Assembly (NCBI GenBank): GCA_017861475.1
Contig: JAGFXV010000076.1
Location: forward strand, 1-6,925
Length of the DNA stretch: 6,925 nucleotides
From: Bacillota bacterium
GTDB taxonomy: Bacteria; Bacillota; Syntrophomonadia; Syntrophomonadales; Syntrophomonadaceae
Direction of reading: 5' to 3'
A model generated the notes under the pieces. The model did no database searches and was not told the DNA's origin. It was given only the letters and a program-made list of their open reading frames with translations. The first letter of the stretch is position 1. Each line of letters opens with the position of its first letter. The translations under genes and the position numbers were made by a program. Below are positions 1 through 6,742 of the stretch, in pieces.

Positions 1-87
1 TTTAAATATTTATATCATTTTAACATAGACATTTCTTAACAAAAAGTAAATTAAGGAATATGAAATATATTTAGCGGTATACCATAA

Positions 88-117
88 GAATAATTTGATT
101 CAGATATAAAATTATTC
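88..117. repeat. AT-rich inverted repeat, 9-bp arms
   Basis: GAATAATTT (88-96) and AAATTATTC (109-117) are perfect inverted copies around a 12-base centre. The repeat lies just past the terminator of the acyl-CoA dehydrogenase gene. It has no T-run after it on either strand, so it does not read as a second terminator. The rest of 1-117 is very AT-rich. It includes an 8-bp palindrome, GGTATACC, at 76-83, and no gene or convincing promoter is visible there. In DNA this AT-rich the repeat could be chance. Confidence 0.3.
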
Positions 118-164
118 AAAAATAAAAAGCCGCAGATTTTACTTAAAGCAAAACCTGCGGCTTT
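118..164 (-). terminator. intrinsic terminator of the acyl-CoA dehydrogenase gene
   Basis: AAAGCCGCAG (126-135) pairs perfectly with CTGCGGCTTT (155-164). After one A/C mismatch the stem continues with TTTT (137-140) against AAAA (150-153), leaving a 9-base loop. Read on the minus strand, the stem runs into a T-rich tract (complement of 118-128). It starts 43 bases after the TAG stop at 207-209, which is the expected place for a Rho-independent terminator. On the plus strand only a short T-run follows, so any bidirectional activity would be weak. Confidence 0.9.
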
Positions 165-206
165 CGTCTTAACTGTTATTTATTGTTTAATTGCCAATGG
201 GGATAA

Positions 207-2039
207 CTAGCGGATGCAATCTTCCGGAATATCAACACAAGTGCTGTCGCCGATTTCCATGACTCTCTTGATATTGAATACCTGCGGTACAATGTTCTTG
301 ATATAGAAACGAGCACTGGCGATTTTGCCTTTGTAATAGGTAGCATCAAAGTGATCTTCACCGATTTCCGCCAATGTTTTAGCAGCCAGTGCAGCCTGAT
401 CCAGAATTAAACTGCCAGCATAGACCATGGCTGTAGCATGCAGAATACGGGTCGCAAATACGCCCAGCATATTGATTTTGCCGGAGGTCATGAAGCCGTT
501 GAACAGACCCAGAATAGCCTGGTATTCAGCAAATGCTTCATCCATAATCTTCACTTCATCTTCAAATCCGGGAGCACTCTTAAGAATGTAAAGAGTCTTG
601 CCGATTTCCTTCATGAAGGTCATCATCACTTTGCCTTTTTTCATGGTCATCTTGCGGGCGCAAAGATCCAGTGCCTGAATGTAGTTGGTACCTTCCCAGA
701 TGGAGAAGATTTTTACGTCGCGGGCATACTGGGCACAGGGATATTCTTCGATAAAGCCATAACCGCCATAAACCTGAATGGCATCACAGATCGTCTGCCA
801 GGCCATGTCTGAGGTATAAGCCTTACAGAGCGGATTGGTCATATGGAACATCGCCTCGGCAAATTCTTTTTCAGCCGGATCGGCGCTGTCATGCATCAGA
901 TCGATATAATAATAAGTTTTCATGATCATGGCCCGGCAAGCTTCAACAACTGACTTCTGGAACATAAGCATGCGTCTTACATCTTCGTGTTCAATAATTC
1001 TTACCCCGCCGCCCTTCATATCGGTCAGCTTGGCAGATTGGACTCTCTCTTTGGAATATGCCAGTGATTGCTGATAAGCAGCAGATGAGGTTCCCAGAGC
1101 CAGAACGCCGGTGCCCAGTCTTTCTTCGTTCATCATCTGGAACATCTGGGCCATTCCTTCGCCTTTGCCTTTTTCATCCGGCGGATTGCCGATCAGGTAA
1201 CCAAAACAGTTGTTATCTTCACCAAAGGCCAGCGTACAGGTAGGAGAACCCTTCATACCCATCTTATGCTCAATACCAACGGTATTTACATCATTGGGTG
1301 CGCCCAGGCTGCCATCTTCATTGACCCAGATTTTCGGAACGATAAACAGAGACAGGCCGGCAGTTCCTTCACGAGCGCCTTCAATACGTGCCAATACCAG
1401 ATGGATGAAGTTTGAACAGATATCATGATCACCGGCAGTAATGAACATCTTGCCGCCTTTGATTTTGTAGAGCCCGGGAGTATCGGTCGGATATGCTTTG
1501 GTGGAAGCGTTTCCTACGTCGGATCCGGCACCGGCTTCAGTGATACACATGGTTCCGCCCCACTCGCCAGCAAACATCTTGGGCAGGAATCTTTCTTTTA
1601 ATTCAGGGGAGGCAAAACTGGCAATAACTGCACCATTGCCCATTGACAGACCATACAGGGTGGAAATGGCTGGTGAAGCATTAATGATCATTTCGCCAAG
1701 TGCTGATCCCAAAACCATTGGCATACGGCCTTCCGCTTCGCGATCACCAAATTGCGGTCCAAGTCCGGCATCAACGATGGTGTGATAAGCTTTTTTGGTG
1801 GCTTCAGGAGTAATAACCTTGCCATCAACAAATTTGTTGCCGATTTCATCGCAATCTCCGTTGGCTGGTGCAATAACGTCTTTGCACATTTTATAGACCA
1901 GCTCAATGAAAGTATCCGCATCGTCTTTGCTGTAATAGTCCTTGTAAGCTTCAAAGCCGAACACTTTGTCCATATCGAGCCATTCTTTCAATATGAACTT
2001 GTGGTCTCTGGTGTCCAGGATATAATTGTTAGCCGACAT
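207..2039 (-). CDS. acyl-CoA dehydrogenase, long (about 600-residue) DmdC-like type
   Basis: This is a flavin (FAD) enzyme that makes the alpha,beta double bond in an acyl-CoA and normally passes electrons to an electron-transfer flavoprotein in the cytoplasm. The order is a helical N-terminal domain (about 40-160), a beta domain with the flavin/substrate motif TEAGAGSD (167-174) and KMFITAGDHD (197-206), then the helical C-terminal domain. GIEHKMGMKGSPTC (255-268) and QVYGGYGFIEE (422-432) are family signatures. Glu449 in IWEGTN matches the catalytic base of the EGT motif. At 610 residues it is longer than the usual 380. Residues from about 465 on fit the extra C-terminal domain of the group that includes DmdC (3-methylmercaptopropionyl-CoA dehydrogenase) and many uncharacterised paralogues. 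The substrate cannot be read from the sequence. The ATG start has an excellent ribosome binding site 7 bases upstream. The gene is monocistronic, flanked by terminators on both sides, with no etf genes or other beta-oxidation genes in the window. Confidence 0.95.
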   Translation of the reverse strand: MSANNYILDTRDHKFILKEWLDMDKVFGFEAYKDYYSKDDADTFIELVYKMCKDVIAPANGDCDEIGNKFVDGKVITPEATKKAYHTIVDAGLGPQFGDREAEGRMPMVLGSALGEMIINASPAISTLYGLSMGNGAVIASFASPELKERFLPKMFAGEWGGTMCITEAGAGSDVGNASTKAYPTDTPGLYKIKGGKMFITAGDHDICSNFIHLVLARIEGAREGTAGLSLFIVPKIWVNEDGSLGAPNDVNTVGIEHKMGMKGSPTCTLAFGEDNNCFGYLIGNPPDEKGKGEGMAQMFQMMNEERLGTGVLALGTSSAAYQQSLAYSKERVQSAKLTDMKGGGVRIIEHEDVRRMLMFQKSVVEACRAMIMKTYYYIDLMHDSADPAEKEFAEAMFHMTNPLCKAYTSDMAWQTICDAIQVYGGYGFIEEYPCAQYARDVKIFSIWEGTNYIQALDLCARKMTMKKGKVMMTFMKEIGKTLYILKSAPGFEDEVKIMDEAFAEYQAILGLFNGFMTSGKINMLGVFATRILHATAMVYAGSLILDQAALAAKTLAEIGEDHFDATYYKGKIASARFYIKNIVPQVFNIKRVMEIGDSTCVDIPEDCIR

Positions 2040-2046
2040 TTAAATA

Positions 2047-2055
2047 CTCCTCCTT
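2047..2055 (-). promoter_or_regulatory. ribosome binding site of the acyl-CoA dehydrogenase gene
   Basis: On the minus strand this reads AAGGAGGAG, 7 bases before the ATG at 2039-2037. The near-perfect complement to the 16S 3' end fixes the start and suggests strong translation. A 7-bp inverted repeat, AATTTAA/TTAAATT, sits just upstream at 2057-2074 and could partly fold in the leader. Confidence 0.85.
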
Positions 2056-2119
2056 AAATTTAATTCCTTAAATTACATTATCTAATTGTACATTCTACAC
2101 TGCTATTAAATTCCCTTCT

Positions 2120-2137
2120 AAAATATGCAAATATTTT
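2120..2137. promoter_or_regulatory. possible operator: 7-bp inverted repeat upstream of the acyl-CoA dehydrogenase gene
   Basis: AAAATAT (2120-2126) and ATATTTT (2131-2137) are perfect inverted arms around GCAA. The repeat lies about 80 bp upstream of the start codon, between the preceding terminator and the ribosome binding site, where the promoter must be. No convincing -35/-10 pair was found; the best -10-like element is GATAAT, nearer the gene. It does not match any fatty-acid regulator site I know. AT-rich background makes chance quite possible. Confidence 0.25.
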
Positions 2138-2176
2138 CATTCTATTGTTCAGAAACCTCCGATAATTCCGCACATT

Positions 2177-2207
2177 AAAAAACATGGCGTCCAAATTGTA
2201 CGCCATG
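2177..2207 (-). terminator. intrinsic terminator after the DedA-family gene
   Basis: CATGGCGT (2183-2190) and ACGCCATG (2200-2207) form a perfect 8-bp stem with a 9-base loop. On the minus strand the stem is followed directly by six T residues (complement of 2177-2182). It lies about 65 bases after the TAG stop at 2273-2275. It ends the upstream gene group and makes the acyl-CoA dehydrogenase gene a separate transcription unit. Confidence 0.9.
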
Positions 2208-2272
2208 CCACATTGACATATTTTTTAATATTATTTTATTTTTGTAATTTTACGGCAATTCCAACATTGCAT

Positions 2273-2857
2273 CTAACGATAGTATTTGGGTAGTAATTTG
2301 CGGAAATAATGTATCCCCAGAAAAGAAACCAGCAGGATTAACCCGATGAAGGTAAGCGTATTACTGATATTTTTTGTTTGCATCAGGTAGTTGCCCAAAG
2401 CAACATATACAAATGCCCAAGGCATCTTGCCAATGATGGATGAAGACAAGAATATTTTGGGACTTACTCCCGCCAGCGCAGAGCCAATATTTATTATGGG
2501 GGTTGGTACCACTGGAAATATGCGACTGGCCAGCAATACCCAGAAAATATGGCGATTGTCAATTTTGTTCAGATCGAAATCATATCGCTGTTGAAGTTTA
2601 ACCACCAAAAGATTACCGGCGATTTTGTCGGAAATCCAGTACAGAAACCAAGCCCCGGCAATAGCCCCAAACCAAGCCAGCAAAAACCCGATCCATTTCC
2701 CGAATACCATTCCTGCCGCGCCAGCAAATATAATATACGGAATAATCGGAGCAATGGCCTGCAGGAAGAAAAGTAAAAACGCCACCAAAGGCCCATAAAT
2801 CCCAAAGCTTCTTAAATAATGCACCGTAGAATCGATGCTGGAAAAATCAAAACTCAT
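2273..2857 (-). CDS. DedA/TVP38 (VTT-domain) family integral membrane protein
   Basis: This is a 194-residue membrane protein of the SNARE-associated/VTT superfamily (TVP38/TMEM64 branch). Members are linked to membrane homeostasis and lipid flipping, but the exact cargo of this one cannot be read from the sequence. Hydrophobic segments lie at about 18-40, 41-77, 103-125, 135-157 and 166-185. The family core is visible: a proline-containing, probably re-entrant segment with IAPIIP (35-40), then AGAAGMVFG (45-53), the RIFPVVPTP motif with Arg112 and Pro115/118/120, and IIGKMPWAF (141-149). The C-terminus is basic (RKLLPKYYR), fitting a cytoplasmic end. The ATG follows directly on the stop codon of the hydrolase gene (TGAATG). 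Its GGAGG ribosome binding site (2863-2867, 5 bases before the ATG) lies inside the hydrolase's last codons, so translation is probably coupled. A strong terminator follows. Confidence 0.9.
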   Translation of the reverse strand: MSFDFSSIDSTVHYLRSFGIYGPLVAFLLFFLQAIAPIIPYIIFAGAAGMVFGKWIGFLLAWFGAIAGAWFLYWISDKIAGNLLVVKLQQRYDFDLNKIDNRHIFWVLLASRIFPVVPTPIINIGSALAGVSPKIFLSSSIIGKMPWAFVYVALGNYLMQTKNISNTLTFIGLILLVSFLGIHYFRKLLPKYYR

Positions 2858-3619
2858 TCATTCCTCCACTTTTAAAAAACTATTTAGCCATTCAATGGTC
2901 ATGTCTTCTCTTAATGATGTCTTATCCAAAAACCTGTGTCCGGCCTTTTCCACCAAACACAGACTGACGTTTTCCATCCGCTCCTGCATATATATTGCGT
3001 TTTTTGGAGAAACCAGTTCGTCGTCTTCAGCTTGTATGATCAAAACCGGTCGATTTCCTATAGCCTGCAAATATCCCTCCATATCATGGCTGACAAAATC
3101 TGCGGCAAGTTCGGGTCCAAGGTCAAAACAGCCGAAATCATCACATACAGCTACAACTTGCCCGTTCTGCATTCGATTATACTCGTCCGGCATCATGGCG
3201 GAGAATGTTTCTGCCATGAATATCGGGGTCGACCAGAGAACAAAGCCATCAATCCGTTTGTCTCCGGCACCTTCGACAATTACTGTACTGCCGCCAAAAC
3301 TACGTCCCAACAGGATAATGGGAACTGCAAACTGTGTACAGACGTAATCAACAACCGATTCTAAATCAGCGGCTTGCCGGCTCAGTGTTAAACTGACAAA
3401 ATCGCCCTCACTCTGGCCACTGCCACTGAAATCAAAGGCAAGCACGGCAATCCCCACCTGATTGAGGCGGTCGGCAAATTGATGAATGCGTCCGCCATTT
3501 TCCTTGCCGCCTCTGAAACCATGACAAACGATCACCACGCTACGCGGTTCCCCGGTTGGGTGAAATATGATCGCCGCCAGTTTTTCACCCCTGTTGCTGA
3601 TAATTTCTATATTCTGCAA
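2858..3619 (-). CDS. alpha/beta hydrolase (serine esterase/acylhydrolase type)
   Basis: This is a 253-residue cytoplasmic alpha/beta hydrolase with no signal peptide. It has an HGF oxyanion-hole motif (33-35), FDFSGSGQSEG (62-72), which is typical of the family, and a nucleophile elbow GRSFGG with Ser107. The probable acid is Asp200 in AEDDELVS, and His228 in AGHRF completes the triad. Its layout resembles bacterial acyl esterases of the cinnamoyl/feruloyl-esterase-like group; the natural substrate is unknown. The start is TTG (3619-3617). An in-frame TGA at 3634-3632 leaves no ATG, GTG or other TTG upstream, and GGGAG lies 6 bases before the TTG. It begins 12 bases after the zinc-binding protein's stop and abuts the DedA-family gene, so the three are likely co-transcribed. 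A link to lipid or envelope maintenance is only a guess from the neighbour. Confidence 0.9.
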   Translation of the reverse strand: MQNIEIISNRGEKLAAIIFHPTGEPRSVVIVCHGFRGGKENGGRIHQFADRLNQVGIAVLAFDFSGSGQSEGDFVSLTLSRQAADLESVVDYVCTQFAVPIILLGRSFGGSTVIVEGAGDKRIDGFVLWSTPIFMAETFSAMMPDEYNRMQNGQVVAVCDDFGCFDLGPELAADFVSHDMEGYLQAIGNRPVLIIQAEDDELVSPKNAIYMQERMENVSLCLVEKAGHRFLDKTSLREDMTIEWLNSFLKVEE

Positions 3620-3625
3620 AGCTAT

Positions 3626-3630
3626 CTCCC
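3626..3630 (-). promoter_or_regulatory. ribosome binding site that decides the TTG start of the hydrolase
   Basis: GGGAG on the minus strand sits 6 bases before the TTG at 3619-3617. An ATG at 3632-3630 overlaps the preceding stop as TGATG, but it is out of frame with the hydrolase and lies upstream of this site. TTG is therefore the only sensible start. Confidence 0.65.
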
Positions 3631-3631
3631 A

Positions 3632-3820
3632 TCAATTACTAGCCGGTTTTTTTGGTTTTCTTTTCTCATCTGATTCGTAACGAACTTTATTGCTGCACAT
3701 TTCACAGATAAAAGTTGCTTCCGGAAGATTCTTCTCGCTGAGTTTCTTAAAATCCTTATACTCTTCGTCCAGTTGATAAGACTTCCCGCACATTAAACAT
3801 CTGGCTGCCAGTGTTTTCAT
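3632..3820 (-). CDS. small two-CxxC zinc-binding protein, YlaI/DUF2197-like
   Basis: This 62-residue protein has two CxxC knuckles, Cys8-x-x-Cys11 (CLMC) and Cys39-x-x-Cys42 (CEMC), about 27 residues apart, which should bind one zinc ion. The segment between them is charged and rich in Lys and Glu (DEEYKDFKKLSEKN). The tail after residue 47 is strongly basic and probably flexible (EKRKPKKPASN). Length, spacing and the pattern around the cysteines (ARCLMCGKSYQLDE, ATFICEMCSNKVRYE) fit the uncharacterised YlaI/DUF2197 family of Bacillota. I make this link from memory of the family pattern. The function is unknown; a role in nucleic-acid or protein binding is only inferred. The ATG has GGGGAG 7 bases upstream. 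It is the first gene of the tight zinc protein-hydrolase-DedA group. Confidence 0.8.
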   Translation of the reverse strand: MKTLAARCLMCGKSYQLDEEYKDFKKLSEKNLPEATFICEMCSNKVRYESDEKRKPKKPASN

Positions 3821-3868
3821 GATGCTTCTCCCCTCTCCCTCTTATCTCTCCCAATCATGACTTACTTA

Positions 3869-3898
3869 ACGATATGCATAAATACAATTGCTTGTTAA
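3869..3898 (-). promoter_or_regulatory. weak promoter candidate for the zinc protein-hydrolase-DedA group
   Basis: On the minus strand TTAACA (complement of 3893-3898) is followed after 18 bases by TATCGT (complement of 3869-3874). That is 5/6 and 4/6 matches to the -35 and -10 consensus. It lies in the 107-bp gap between the lipoprotein gene and the zinc-protein gene. No hairpin with a T-run is visible in this gap, so read-through from the protease-lipoprotein unit is also possible. Confidence 0.25.
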
Positions 3899-3927
3899 CG
3901 GGGTGTACATGCCCGACGCGCCAAATC

Positions 3928-4236
3928 TCATGGGATCAGTTTCATGTATTCAAGCCGCGAATAGTTAAACGTGCCGATGATTTTGCCCTGCTGGTCATAG
4001 ATGTAGCATACTGAGCTGCCGCCGTTAAATACTTCATCCTCTTCACCAATGCCCAAATTTTTAACATAACCATAAACAACACTACCGCTGGTAAAATGCA
4101 TTTCCACATTCAGCAGCTCCGGCTCGGCAGGCTGAGTCTTCTGCCAGAGTTGCTGGACATTTAATTGACAGCCGGTTATGGATAACGTGACCAACAGAAA
4201 TACAAAAAGCAGGACGATGATGGTTTTACGTTTCAT
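3928..4236 (-). CDS. small lipoprotein of unknown function
   Basis: This 102-residue protein has a clear lipoprotein signal. The N-terminus is basic (MKRK), a hydrophobic stretch runs over about 5-20, and a lipobox I-T-G-C ends at Cys23. The mature part of about 80 residues should be anchored to the outer face of the cytoplasmic membrane. After a short linker with PAEPE (36-40), the domain looks beta-rich: NVEMHFTSGSVVYGYVKNLG (43-62), then VFNGGSSVCYIYDQQGKIIG (69-88) and FNYSRLEYMKLI (90-101). I do not recognise the family. The alternating pattern would suit a small barrel, but that is a guess. The ATG lies 5 bases after the protease stop, and its AAGGAGGAG site is 9 bases upstream, inside the protease coding sequence. 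Co-transcription and probable translational coupling with the protease follow. Confidence 0.8.
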   Translation of the reverse strand: MKRKTIIVLLFVFLLVTLSITGCQLNVQQLWQKTQPAEPELLNVEMHFTSGSVVYGYVKNLGIGEEDEVFNGGSSVCYIYDQQGKIIGTFNYSRLEYMKLIP

Positions 4237-4241
4237 ATGTT

Positions 4242-6689
4242 TTATCTCCTCCTTCTGCGCAAACGCACCGCGCGGGAAACATCTTCTCCGCCATCGATTA
4301 TACCTGCTACACCTCTTAGGCCTTTACGACTCCATGCACGGAGCTGTTCATCAACCAGGAAATGAACCGTCCCGGGCGGGAATTTACCTTGTTCATCACG
4401 CTTTCCGGCGGCGATTCCGCTTAAGATCTCGATCCCTTCATCTATAAATTCTACTGCCCATATACTAAATCGGCCCTGTTGCACTGCTTCAACAACTGTT
4501 TCATCCAACATCAGCTGGGAAAGATTCTTTTTGGGAATAATGCAGCCTTGTTTGCCGTTCAATCCTTTATGCCGGCAGACCTGGAAAAAGCCTTCGATCT
4601 TTTGATTGATTCCCCCAACCGGCTGGATCTCACCATTTTGGTTTACAGAACCGGTAACCGCTATCCCTTGTTGCAGCGGTAAATTGGCCAGACTGGATAA
4701 AAGCGCATATAACTCTGCGCTCGATGCGCTGTCACCTTCGATTCCCGAATAACTTTGTTCCAGGGTAAGACTGGCGGATAATGATAAATTTTTATCCTGC
4801 GCATACTGGGCACCCATGTAGCCGCTCAGGGTTAAAACTCCCTTGCTGTGTATCTTGCCGCTTAGCTGGATTTCGCGTTCTATATTCACCAATCCTTTTT
4901 CTCCCATAAAAGTTTTGGCGGTGATACGAACCGGCTTGCCAAATGAATAATCACCCATCTCATAAACTGCCAGACCGTTCAATTCTCCTACTTTCCGATC
5001 AAATACATTGATGATCAGACTATCCTGATCGATATGTTCCTGTATTTTTTCCTCAATCATGGCGGAACGATATTTCTTTTCCGCAATTGCTTTTCGAACA
5101 TGATCAGCGCTTACGATGTCTGCCTTTTCATAGCGGGCCCAGCCATTGGCTTCATAAATAATCTCCACCAGTTTGTTAAAAAGCGTACTTAACTTGCGCT
5201 GATCTTCTGCCATGCGGCTGCCATAGTCAACCACCCTGGCTACTGCGCCCGGATCAAAATGGCACAAGTTTTCACTGCTGCAAACTGAACTGATCAACCG
5301 TGCATAGTCTCTGATATGTACCGTACTGCGATCCATTTCCACATCAAAATCAGCTTTTATTTTAAATAACTTTTGGAATTCCTCATCCTGGGCATAAAGA
5401 AGATAATAGTAGATCGGTTCACCAATCAGCACCAGCTTGAGATCAACCGGTATCGTTTCCGGCTGGAGGGTTTCGCTGTTGCCCAGGCCCAAATTTTTAC
5501 TCAGGCTTTCCACAGTTATTTCTTTGTTGCGCAGCACTCTTTTTAATTTATCCCAAACATAAAAATTTTTGGCGATGTCATAAATATGCAATACCAAAAA
5601 TCCGCCATTGGCACGATGCACTGCACCCGGTTTGATTTTTGTAAAATCTGTAGATAAAACACCGAATTCACTTTCAAACTCGATCTGACCGAATAAATTG
5701 CTGAAAGTCGGATTCGATTCAAAAATTACCGGTGCATGTTTCAGCTCTCCGCAATCAACGAAATGATTCACCTGATATCTTCTTAACGCACTTTTTTTAT
5801 CCAAACTGCGAAAGAAATTCATTCCCGCTGCATCATCTTCACCCATAAAATAATCAATATTTTTCAAAGCATCCTGCTGCATATCGCGCAGGTAATCAGT
5901 CACCTCATGGTAAGCTCCATATTTTTTCAGTAATTTTTCAAAAAAAGGTTCCGTGGCTTTTATGGTTGTTTCTGTTTCCAGCTCCTTGAGGGTCTGTTTG
6001 ATTGCCTTTTCCATCTCTTTATAAATACGAATGGATTCGTTGATCTTCTCCTGGATAAAAGTACTACGCTTGAGCAGATCCAATCTTTCTTCTTCCGTCA
6101 TGGACATGTAGTCTTCCTGACTGAGCATCTCCCCGTTTTTCAGCGGAACACTGCTGACTCCGTTGGTGGTACGGGAAATACTAAAGCCAAAACTGCGTGA
6201 TTCTTCTTCCAATTGCAGATACATGCGATTGGTCTCTTCCATAAACTGATTCATTATTGTGCTTTTTTTGGAATTATAATCCTGACTTTCGAGGGCCTTC
6301 AGGGTTTGTTGCATGACTGCTTCCATGGTCTCAGCCACATCCTGCTTGAATTGCCTGCCCGTTCCGGCTGGAAGCCGCAAGGCACGAGGACAGTCAGGCT
6401 GTTTAAAATTATGAACATAGCACCAATCTTCCGGTGCTTTTTTACGACGTGCTTTCTTCTCCAGCATCTCTCTGGCCAGCGTGGTTTTGCCGGTTCCAAA
6501 CGCACCAGAAAGGTAAATATTATAGCCATCATTGTCGATATCAAGACCAAATTCCAGGGATCGAACCGCGCGATCCTGGCCAATTATGCCTTTCAGTGGT
6601 TTTATTTCAGCCGTAGTATTAAATTTGAAGATGGAAGGGTTGCAACTTTTGCGCAAGTCTTTCGCTTTGACCTTACACTTGTCATTCAA
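4242..6689 (-). CDS. Lon-related ATP-dependent protease (AAA_32 plus Lon S16 domain)
   Basis: This 815-residue cytoplasmic AAA+ serine protease is of the Lon-related type that lacks the N-terminal substrate-binding domain of classical Lon (relatives include E. coli YcbZ). DLRKSCNPSIFKFNTT (11-26) and IIGQDRAVRSLEFGL (35-49) are typical of the family start. Walker A is GAFGTGKTT (62-70, Lys68). A long helical, charged insertion spans about 110-300. A Walker-B-like strand GGFLVLHIYD (362-371) and a sensor strand LKLVLIGEP (417-425) follow, then KIKADFDVEMDRS (443-455). The S16 domain has catalytic Ser654 in EGDSAS and Lys697 in PVGGINQK, 43 residues apart, the same separation as in E. coli Lon (Ser679/Lys722). 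It probably degrades misfolded or specific proteins. The start is TTG; GGGGG lies 9 bases upstream, and no ATG, GTG or other TTG lies between an in-frame upstream stop and this codon. The C-terminus is RLRRRRR. Confidence 0.95.
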   Translation of the reverse strand: MNDKCKVKAKDLRKSCNPSIFKFNTTAEIKPLKGIIGQDRAVRSLEFGLDIDNDGYNIYLSGAFGTGKTTLAREMLEKKARRKKAPEDWCYVHNFKQPDCPRALRLPAGTGRQFKQDVAETMEAVMQQTLKALESQDYNSKKSTIMNQFMEETNRMYLQLEEESRSFGFSISRTTNGVSSVPLKNGEMLSQEDYMSMTEEERLDLLKRSTFIQEKINESIRIYKEMEKAIKQTLKELETETTIKATEPFFEKLLKKYGAYHEVTDYLRDMQQDALKNIDYFMGEDDAAGMNFFRSLDKKSALRRYQVNHFVDCGELKHAPVIFESNPTFSNLFGQIEFESEFGVLSTDFTKIKPGAVHRANGGFLVLHIYDIAKNFYVWDKLKRVLRNKEITVESLSKNLGLGNSETLQPETIPVDLKLVLIGEPIYYYLLYAQDEEFQKLFKIKADFDVEMDRSTVHIRDYARLISSVCSSENLCHFDPGAVARVVDYGSRMAEDQRKLSTLFNKLVEIIYEANGWARYEKADIVSADHVRKAIAEKKYRSAMIEEKIQEHIDQDSLIINVFDRKVGELNGLAVYEMGDYSFGKPVRITAKTFMGEKGLVNIEREIQLSGKIHSKGVLTLSGYMGAQYAQDKNLSLSASLTLEQSYSGIEGDSASSAELYALLSSLANLPLQQGIAVTGSVNQNGEIQPVGGINQKIEGFFQVCRHKGLNGKQGCIIPKKNLSQLMLDETVVEAVQQGRFSIWAVEFIDEGIEILSGIAAGKRDEQGKFPPGTVHFLVDEQLRAWSRKGLRGVAGIIDGGEDVSRAVRLRRRRR
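4246..4254 (-). promoter_or_regulatory. ribosome binding site of the lipoprotein gene, inside the protease's last codons
   Basis: AAGGAGGAG on the minus strand lies 9 bases before the lipoprotein ATG. The same bases form most of the protease's final codons, AGA AGG AGG AGA, before its TAA (4244-4242). The site explains most of the run of arginines at the protease C-terminus. Confidence 0.85.
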
Positions 6690-6736
6690 TCGATGATACC
6701 CCCGCTCAATGTTTCTTACTATATTAACTTCACTTC

Positions 6737-6742
6737 ATTATA
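6737..6742 (-). promoter_or_regulatory. -10 box candidate of the protease-lipoprotein unit
   Basis: The minus strand reads TATAAT, a perfect -10 consensus. Transcription would start about 40 bases before the TTG start. No good -35 box is found 16-18 bases upstream (the hexamer at 17 bases is TCACTA), so it may depend on an activator or another sigma factor, or may be chance in AT-rich DNA. It touches a 14-bp tandem duplication. Confidence 0.4.

Noticed and set aside
438..2057. Several plus-strand frames of 61-124 codons
   Set aside because: All are antisense to the acyl-CoA dehydrogenase reading frame, which is intact and carries full family motifs.
2835..3364. Two plus-strand open frames of 170 and 142 codons
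   Set aside because: Both lie opposite the hydrolase gene, whose triad and motifs are clear. Their translations show no domain pattern.
3899..3927. Hairpin CGGGGTGTACATGCCCG as terminator of the lipoprotein gene
   Set aside because: Only about 4 bp pair at the ends and no T-run follows on the minus strand.
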